Below, piece after piece: positions 56,480 to 64,000 of a DNA stretch of 64,000 bases (its first letter is position 1; each line of letters opens with the position of its first letter). This DNA comes from Biomphalaria glabrata. Lineage: Eukaryota > Mollusca > Gastropoda > Planorbidae. Under the pieces are notes generated by a model, which saw nothing but the letters and a program-made list of their open reading frames with translations, was not told where the DNA came from and did no database searches. Both the position numbers and the translations under genes were made by a program. The stretch spans positions 30,882,602 to 30,946,601 of the forward strand of contig NC_074711.1 in assembly GCF_947242115.1 (NCBI RefSeq), given 5' to 3'.

Positions 56480-57459
56480 CACACAGACTATGCTTGTTAT
56501 GATTAAGTTTATTTTGACTATTTTACAGTTAAAGCTATATATGAATCTTTTGTCTTGAGTCAAGTTTTATTTTGATATTACTTTATTCATATTATTGTGT
56601 TGCTTGTACAAAATCATATAATTTACAGTTTACATAATGAATAAATCAGACTTTATAGGTTTGTACAAAATCATATAATTTACAGTTTTTAAGATGAATG
56701 AATCATCAATCAGACTTAATAATTTTAAGGTATCATACACTGTGATAAAGTTTTTTCCCCAAGAGGTTGTTAACTCTGTGACCAATTATCAACAGATGAT
56801 GCTGTTAGGTATCTATTACAACTACATGGACTTTGGACTACATTTGTAACTGCCTTGTGCATATTGGGGTACTTTTAAAAAAAAATAAGGTTTCGAACAT
56901 TCCTTCAGAAAACGTTTTAATCCTTGCCCAAACTTCTTGTAGAACAGCATGGATTGATGATAGGCAGAGTCTGTACTAGGGGCTGGCAATCGTCTGAAGG
57001 GCTTACATGTTGCCTTGTTTATTTTGTGTGTGTGAATTAGATGATTAGTAGATTAAATCATCTACATTATTTGAAAGCTACCTTAACAAATCTCCAGCAG
57101 TCCTTCTTAGAATTCTACACTTCTGGGCTAAATATTCTTCTGACTCAAGGAAAATAATAATCCTTCTACATGATATGATACTATATCTAGTAAGACTTTT
57201 GATCAAATCAGTGCAACAAAATGGACATGCTTCTAATCAGGTTACTGAAAGATTCAAAACACTGCAATGATTTCAATTCTATATAAAAAAGAATTAATTT
57301 GTTTTCCATATCACAAATCAAATACAAGTCTTTAGAAATTTAAAAAAAAAAAATTTAAAAATCCAATTGCAAGAAGATAAAGAGCAGTTTAATCCAGCAA
57401 TGGTCAAATGAAGATTAAAATTCTGTAATCATGAAGACATGCATTGCACAGTTTATCAA
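56480..57459. other. PAAT / DYNC2I2 convergent intergenic region
   Basis: AT-rich, with a short direct repeat (TTTGTACAAAATCATATAATT and a near copy at about 56607 and 56661). No gene is seen. A minus-strand AATAAA at 57018-57023 could serve the DYNC2I2 transcript. Confidence 0.4.
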
Positions 57460-60400
57460 TTAATCCGAACCAGTATTCATTATCTCCTCTAAAACCTCAT
57501 TATCCTGCACTATTAAAGATGTCAATTTTTCAGGTAATCGATAGACTCTGATGTATCCTTGTCCATCACCAGTTGCTAAAATACGTTTTCTGTAGGTATA
57601 GTAAAAAAAAAAAAAAAAAAGAAATGTGTAGAAAAAAATCTTATCATAAATAGAAACAGATGAGGTATTCTTCATAATTAGCCTTATCTGACTATAAAAA
57701 TGAAAACTTGCATGAAATTGTAAGGACTGGCCAATCTGACAAACTTGTGTAATACCAGATAATTATTGTCAATAGATATTTAGTAGTATTAAGGTGAGAA
57801 TGATTTTTTATAAAGAGTTTTTTTTGTGATAGTATTTTATTATCAATGGAGATGAATAAAATGATTTCTTCAATTCTGAAACACATCTTGAAATCTAAAA
57901 TATATCATTTTCAAATTATGAAAAATAGTACTAAGTCGTCAACCAACATAATATTTTTATCACTAAAAGATTTCAACAGGGTTTTTTTTATCTCTCTATT
58001 TTTCATTCTTGTTTGATCAATAACTATAACTCAAGAAAAAGGTTTTTGTCATCAGCTTTAACTCTTTCAGAGCAATTTGTTTCAAAAATGTGCAAGAGGG
58101 ATAAAGCTACTAAATGTAACCTTTCTTATTTTATTATATAATCTAACCTATTTTATTTTAAAGGAATATGATATGACTACGAAAATGTAATAAATAAAAT
58201 AAATAACTCAAAAAACTATTTTTAAAAGTTAAAACTGAGAACAGAAAAAGGAAATGTATCAAAAATTCATTAAAAAAATCAATATACTGAAAGATTTATC
58301 CATAAATAATGAAAAATCACAAAACTAACACATTTTTGTCACTTTAAATTTCATAAAAGATGTACAAATACTCTAAGAAATAGTATTATCTCTATATATA
58401 ATTCACTTCATAGCTCAAGAGTTTGGAAAAGAAGAAGTAAAGGAAAGATCACTCCCTTATTTCTGCGGATAGTCACCCCACGAAAAAACAACAGGGGGGT
58501 GGGGGAGAGAACAAGTGGTATTCACCAGTCACTACAGATGGCTGCCTGGTCGTTCGGTTTGCGCGCTGGACTGTTGTTTGGATTTATCAATAGTCCCAGG
58601 TTCAAACCCTGCCTGCTCCCATCCCCCTTCGTCCTAAGAGAGGTTTAGACTAGGAAGTAAACTATCGTCAACTCTGAAGGAACATCTGAAACATGTAAAA
58701 CATTTTACAAACACTAAATAGCAGCATGGGACTTAACCATTGTGACCAAGAAGTCATGGAAAGAGAACAAGTAATTTACTATGTATATTTACAGGTCACT
58801 AAATAGGGCCGGACTTAACAATTGTGGGGCCCTATGTGAAACGGCCAAGTTTGAGAAGGGAAGTGGATAATAAGTGAAATTTAAGAAATTTGTTTTAGAA
58901 AATAAATTCGTCTATGTATTTTATTCATTCTTTACTACGTACAGAATTACTTTACAAGCCTTGCGTGTAGCAAAGTCATACAATATATCATAATAATTCT
59001 GTTTCTTACATAGATCACGTTCAACAGCAAGAATTACCAAATGTTTCAATCTATCTTTGAGAACTGTTGACCTCAAGTAATTCTTCATTAGTTTGTGGTG
59101 CGAGAAGCTTCTTTCACCAGATTACACAATTACGGCTAATGCATAAAGCTGTTTTTATTTATCGCGCGTAGGATTGGCGCTTTCCATATTGAATGACACC
59201 CCCAAAATGACAATTTTCGTGTATAAATTTCTGTGTATTTTAAGGACTTTTTCATATATTTTGCAATTTCGGGAGATTTCCAGGAGCTCCTGGTAAATTG
59301 ACAGGAGGAAGCGAGAAATCTGTTTTAATTTATAAAATGGTTTAATTTAATAATTTATACACCTTGAATAAGCGTGGGTCCTATGAAAGTGGGGGTCCCC
59401 TGCGATCGCATAGTTTGCAGTGGCCTAAGGCCGGTCCTGCAAAATAGCGTCGCTGGTCGACTAGTTTACAATATTTTGAGTCCTGTGAATTAAAATAAAA
59501 AAGAGGAACCACAAACACCATGTTCTTTTTTTTTCACATGCCGAAAATAAACAGAAAAAGAGAGAACTAAGAAAAGTTAAACATTATAAAGATGGTGAAA
59601 GAAATATTATTTTCCAAATTACTCACTAAAAAGTAACACCACACTTATGCAAAGTTACTCAGTAAGTACCCTTATTTGTGTCTCTTTCATCCCTTCAATC
59701 AAATGGCCTCAAAACTCCTATTATGGAGTATGCACAAATACTTCATAGACCCATTAGTTGTAGCCTTCTATCTCCCTACACTATAATGCCCCCACCATAT
59801 ACACACAATACTTTCAAATGAAACACCCCTCCCACAGAAGTTTGCAAGGAGAAACATCACTATTAGCAACTTAATCCAGTATTTACATATTTTGTCAGTC
59901 ATGGATGGATCTAGAAAGGTACCTTATTAAGAATAACCAATCTTCATGAACCATATTATACATTCCCTCCAAAAAAAACAACATGCATGAATGCTCACAT
60001 TTTTAATAGGCCTTTGTATTCACTGTGACAATTTTAAGGACTTTATTTTTGCTTTAGAATAGAGGCATATTTCTAGATCTAGTTGTTTTAAAATTGTTCT
60101 ACATATCGTAACTACTGTCTTTAAATTTCAAATTGTAGTAATTTTCTCCACACATACTTTCATACTCATGTAAAAACACATTTGATAATCACAATGATCT
60201 AAGCTAGGATAATCCCTCACATACACTCTGACAATTATCTACACTTAGAAGAGAATTTCATTAAAGGTATAGATCTGTGAAGAAAGAATGAAAGTAATGC
60301 ACCAAAAAAAGTGTTATAAGTGCTGAAGTGGAAGGAATGATTGTTTTGTACTTTAACTTTAAAATGTCAGATGTCAAATGCATATGTTAGAAATTGTGAA

Positions 60401-60802
60401 TAAAAAATCATTTTTGGTAAATTTAACGGTTTCAATCTTAAAAATGGCTTAGTTGTCATAGTTGCTTAAGTTAATAAAGCTTATGTTAAATTTTCATATT
60501 TTATCCACGGAAAGTGGGAGAATTGGTGAGTGGTCAGGACTAAAACTTTTATACTGTAGATAATAAAAGAAAGAACAATAAAGCAATACTTACTGCTGAC
60601 TGTTGAACTGTAAGCTGTAGACAGGAACTTTGTTTGGACTTGCTTCAAGTTTATGGATAGGTGTCATGTTGCCACTATGAAGGTCATAAATAAGAAGGTT
60701 TCCTTTTTCTGATACTGCAGCAAAAATAGCAGGACGGGTTGGAGACCATTTGGATGAATATATATAACCTTCACCTGGTTCAATAATTAAAACTGGCGGA
60801 GC
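57460..60802 (-). CDS. DYNC2I2: DYNC2I2 (WDR34) homologue, last two exons
   Basis: Minus-strand exons 60594-60802 and 57460-57589, joined in phase (CA|A, giving SQQ). The protein reads APPVLIIEPGEGYIYSSKWS, then PTRPAIFAAVSEKGNLLIYD, VPVYSLQFNSQQKRILATGD, GQGYIRVYRLPEKLTSL and ends EEIMNTGSD. This is two WD-repeat blades ending in an acidic tail. Human WDR34 ends with [20 protein letters not shown] and QGTVKVWQL followed by an acidic tail, an aligned match. DYNC2I2 is a dynein-2 intermediate chain, required for retrograde intraflagellar transport in cilia. About 110 residues are visible; upstream exons (N-terminal light-chain-binding region and other blades) were not found up to 64000. The 3-kb intron holds a SINE and a hAT relic. 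Confidence 0.85.
58545..58725 (+). repeat. SINE family 2 copy (tRNA-like head)
   Basis: TGGCTGCCTGGTCGTTCGGT with GCGCGCTGGACTG is A-box-like, and CCCAGGTTCAAACCCTGCC holds a B box (GGTTCAAACCC). The tail TTAGACTAGGAAGTAAACTA, GAACATCTGAAACATGTAAA, ACATTTTACAAAC is shared with 29550-29740. Confidence 0.7.
58804..59439 (-). mobile_element. hAT transposon relic with dimerisation-domain fragment
   Basis: The ends are partly inverted: TAGGGCCGGACTTA on the left, and on the right the complement of CAGGACCGGCCTTA. The minus strand between about 59150 and 58920 reads SGERSFSHHKLMKNYLRSTV, then LKDRLKHLVILAVERDLCKK, QNYYDILYDFATRKACKVIL. The first block is the hAT C-terminal dimerisation signature (SGER-FS-LK-IK--LRSTM---RL--L--L). 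Only this last part of the transposase remains, and no 8-bp target duplication is visible. Confidence 0.75.
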
Positions 60803-61125
60803 CTGAAATAGGAATATTTTTTATTTTCATCATTTAAAAAAATGTAAAAATTAAAAACACTTAAGTCAAACCCCATTATATTATCACTCAAGAGATTATC
60901 CAAATTCATTGAAATTTGAAAAAATATATGAAATGTAACATTAAGTTCAAACACTCAAATACACTTAGTGCATAAAACCAAATCTACTTCGAAGGACATT
61001 TCAACAGTCTTAAAAAGTGAAACATAATTTTAGTATCTATATTTACATATATTTACAGCTACACTAAACAGGTGAGTATATCTTTTCTATTCAGCATTAA
61101 GTAGTATTTATTACCAAAATTGACA

Positions 61126-62441
61126 GCATTTGTGACAGGTGGGGAAATGTGATGTGTGTTTGGCGCATTTAATGTCTAGGGGATGATTATTTTTAAAGCT
61201 ATCACACACCAACCTATCAGCATATGAATCGGGAGCAGACACGCAACGAGACAAGCAATGAAAGATAGATACAAAAGTTAAAAAGAAGAATGTTTATTTA
61301 CATAAATATTTACAGATAATAATAAAAAGGGGGAGGGTTTGCATCTATCTCTAAATAATACTATGTTTAATCATCACTCTTGCACCTAATAAGAGAGTAT
61401 GTCACTTTGTCCTCTGACTTAGCTGGGTTTCCCGTTGATGTCGCAGCTGGCTGTGTCCTGGCTTGAGGTTCTGCAGCTGGAGGTGGCGCTCTAGCGGATA
61501 GAGGGACGCCAGTGATTCAGTTCTTGTGGAGTCTCAATCCAAAGTTCTGATATCGGTAGTGGGCACAGTAGGGCGGGTGGCCGGCTACCGTGGGCACAGG
61601 GGGTACTGCGGGCAGAGCTGATCTGCCGTGGGCAGCGTAGTTGACAGGATATGTCCAGTGAGTTGCAGAGGGTTGGCGTAGCTATGACGTCTCGCACAGA
61701 CCTGAGTCTATAGGGACGTCGCACCTAATAGGTTGACAGGTGGGCTGTCGAATAGGCGGGCAAGGCCGATAGCGCCAAGTAGTAGAGTTGAGTAGATCTC
61801 AGTAGGCAAGTGCAGTGCTGAATAGCACTCAGCACATAAATAGGTAAATAGGCAGACACCTGAGGGAGGCACCAGGTATTCCTCTAGGAGTAAGGATAAA
61901 TGAAGTAGTCCAGACTCGATTGCTCAGAATGAGAAATGAAAGAGAGTCTGGCTTTGTTTGGATCTACCTTATATAGGCCTGGAAAATGTGGGCGGAAACA
62001 GGAAATGTCCTAGGCTAAGAATTATCTTACACGTGGGTGAAGTCCGACAAGAGATGGGATTCGCACATTGGGAAGGTCGATGGGCGTGTTCGTCCTCGTG
62101 GTCTCCTAGATCAAAGAGAGGTGGGGAAGGGGAGGATTGACTTGCATTTCACACAAGGTGGTGTCCACTGCGGCTGTCAGACATCCTGCCGATAAGATCA
62201 AAAGAGATTGTGTGTTTACCTTTCCCCGATCAAGGGCAGATAAATGAAAGGACGCGCCTTAGCTATCTCCAATGTGGTCAACTAAGTCTAGCCTGGAGAG
62301 GAAAAGGTGGTGCGGGTGGAGAATTTAGGGGTAGGATGGGGAAATAATTAAAATAAAATAAATAAATAATGAAAAATAATAATTAATGCTGTGATAAATT
62401 TGAGTGACTCTGACAGCGAGTTTTTGACTTGTCACAGCATT
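61126..62441. mobile_element. Solo LTR (Gypsy-like)
   Basis: The element runs 61131-62436 (1306 bp). It starts TGTGACAGGTGGGG and ends GACTTGTCACA, so TGTGACA and TGTCACA form the inverted ends. A 5-bp direct repeat GCATT flanks it (61126-61130 and 62437-62441). Composition is clearly less AT-rich than the surroundings. A TATATAAGG on the minus strand (about 61968-61976) and a minus-strand AATAAA near 61295 suggest minus orientation. No internal coding region exists. It reads as an LTR-LTR recombination scar and its edges look well preserved, so it may be fairly young. Confidence 0.8.
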
Positions 62442-62569
62442 CACTAATAAAACTTCGGAATAATAATTTTGTGAGTGATAGAAATGTAGAAGCACCATCC
62501 TTATTTCATAATCCATGGTAATTTGTACAACTTGTTTAAAAATATATGCCAGATATTGCTCAAACTTTC

Positions 62570-63490
62570 ATCAACTTCATATATCCCTTAGTTTGCTGAG
62601 CCATTGGGGTACCACACAAGATTTGTTGATTGTCTTTCTACATTTCTTTCTGTCATTTGCTTTGGATAGAATTTCTTTTAATGACAGGCCTGCCATTCTT
62701 TTCTATTATTTCCCATCACTTTCTCTGTTTGCCTCTTCTTTTTTCTGGTATTTTTTCCTTGAAGGTAGGTCTTTGTGAGCCTTGAAGACTTTATGATATG
62801 GCAAGATTTGAGTTGCCTTTATTTGACAGTAGCTAGCAGGTCATTGTGGGGTCCAATGGCTACATTAATCCTGTTTCTAATCTCTCCATTTGTAATGTGG
62901 TCTTTTTAAGTGACACATATGATCTTTCTGTAACAAATCAAGATCTGCAGTCAGCATCCCAGATTAGCAAGCATATAAGAATGTGGCTGTGATCAGGGAG
63001 AGCATCAGTTTGATTTTAGTGTCGAGGGCTATGCCTTTGTCTTTCCATATTGTTTTGAGTTTTGCAAGTGCTGCAGTGGACTGTGCAATTCTGACCAGTA
63101 GTTCAGGTTTGATTCCTTCATCTGAGACAATAGCTCTGAGGTATTTCAAACTACTGAAACTTGTCAGCTTTTCTCTTCCAATACTGATGTCCCTTTTAAA
63201 GCCCTGTTTGCTATTGATCATAGTATGTGTTTTTTCTTCATTGATTTGCATACCATATGCAGCAGACGTTTTGTCTATGCGCATCAGCAAGTCATCTAAA
63301 TAATTCTTCTGTCCCTGCCAGACCATCTATGTTGTCTGCAGAGTGCAAGTTAGTAATTCTTCTTCCTTTAATGCTTACAGCATCTTCTGTTATCCTTTCA
63401 AGGAAGATATTGAAAAGAGCTGGTGAAAGAAGGCAGCCTTGTCTCACTACAGCTTTAAACAAGTCACCACTGTTGTTCTTGAAGTACACC
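62570..63490 (-). mobile_element. LINE relic, RT C-terminal half to 3' end
   Basis: On the minus strand: VVRQGCLLSPALFNIFLERI (motif B) and TNLHSADNIDGLAG (motif C, SADN where FADD is expected) at 63489-63300. Then YGMQINEEKTHTMI, FSSLKYLRAIVSDEGIKPEL and LATLKTIW-like text (read LAKLKTIWKDKGIALDTKIK), 63310-62964. NGEIRNRINVAIGPHNDLLA follows near 62860, and SCVVPQWLSKLRDI ends it near 62580. At least three frame breaks occur. Confidence 0.75.
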
Positions 63491-63570
63491 GCTTATACAG
63501 GTTCTGAATTACTTGTTGCAAATCTTTAATTTGATATGAACACAAAATTTCCATTTCTATATTTTAAGTC

Positions 63571-64000
63571 ACAGTTTTAGACTTTAGACAGTATCAAAAG
63601 GAAATACCTATATGACACACTACAGGATTTTGGAATACCCAATAAGCTGACAAGACTTATACATATGACATTAAACAACTCAAAAAGCAAAGTCATAATA
63701 CAAGGAGAACACTCACGGGAATTTAGGATTAAACGAGGATTAAGACAAGGAGACGCACTTTCCTGCATGCTTTTCAATTTAACACTGGAGAGAGTTATAA
63801 GAAATATACACATAAACACAAGGGGAACTATTACTAACTACTTCAGGAGAGAAAACATGGGTCCACAACCAACAGGGACGATATACAGCCAACCTCTACA
63901 ATACCTTGCTTATGCCGATGACATTGCCTTATTGGGTAAAGAAACCTCTGACATCGCTAGAGCCTTCATACAACTAGAAGAAGCATCTCGACCAGCAGGA
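63571..64000 (+). mobile_element. LINE reverse transcriptase fragment, runs off the window
   Basis: A plus-strand frame: LDSIKRKYLYDTLQDFGIPN (end of motif A), LTRLIHMTLNNSKSKVIIQG, IKRGLRQGDALSCMLFNLTL (motif B), RVIRNIHINTRGTITN, LQYLAYADDIALLG (motif C with intact ADD) and FIQLEEASRPAG at the edge. No stop interrupts about 140 codons. It belongs to a different LINE group from the one ending at 63490, which it faces on the other strand. Confidence 0.8.

Larger units (their letters stand above)
57606..60593. other. DYNC2I2 intron, mostly unrecognised
   Basis: AT-rich intron. Apart from a SINE (58545-58725) and a hAT relic (58804-59439) no element or exon was recognised. Confidence 0.4.

Overview
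The window is animal nuclear DNA: AT-rich, with GT-AG introns, metazoan protein families, tRNA-type SINEs and many non-LTR retrotransposons (LINEs). Dense runs of TAGATCT/CTAG words, an I-clade LINE of the kind described as Nimbus in Biomphalaria, and molluscan-looking LINE and SINE families suggest a freshwater pulmonate snail (planorbid). The species assignment is an inference.

Five host genes can be read by joining exons with matching splice phases. From left to right: (1) a METTL24-like methyltransferase on the minus strand (five 3'-proximal exons, 18832 down to 4038), whose large introns are filled with transposons; (2) an AF9/ENL (MLLT3/MLLT1) homologue on the plus strand (35843-43796), with a YEATS domain, a long Lys/Ser-rich middle and a C-terminal ANC1-homology domain; (3) a complete 88-residue MRPS36/KGD4 homologue on the minus strand (48874-45124, four small exons), tail-to-tail with the AF9/ENL gene; (4) a complete 379-residue PAAT (C10orf88) homologue on the plus strand (49662-56115, five exons), head-to-head with MRPS36 across a 787-bp shared upstream region; (5) the last two exons of a dynein-2 intermediate chain (DYNC2I2/WDR34) on the minus strand (60802-57460), whose upstream exons were not found in the window.

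The rest is a mobile-element landscape. At 5.1-12.5 kb lies a decayed I-clade LINE (CCHC ORF1, endonuclease, RT, RNase H) split inside its RNase H region by a 2.1-kb hAT-like element with terminal inverted repeats, a 6-bp target duplication and an internal tandem array. At 14-16.9 kb is the 3' part of an old Ty3/Gypsy LTR element. At 25-32 kb are several LINE relics, including an RTE-like and a CR1/Rex1-like copy. Intron 3 of the visible AF9/ENL gene holds a LINE with an open 951-codon endonuclease-RT frame. A LINE 3' end with an 11-bp target duplication sits in the AF9/ENL 3' UTR. A solo LTR with a 5-bp target duplication lies at 61.1-62.4 kb, and a hAT relic at 58.8-59.4 kb. Three tRNA-derived SINE families recur, two copies with clean target duplications.

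No bacterial-type system, CRISPR array or clearly new enzymatic system was seen. The items most worth following up are the divergent MRPS36-PAAT promoter with an ETS-type site and a TISU-like start context, the open LINE frame, the nested tandem-array hAT element and the TAGATCT/CTAG-rich islands, one of which covers the divergent promoter.
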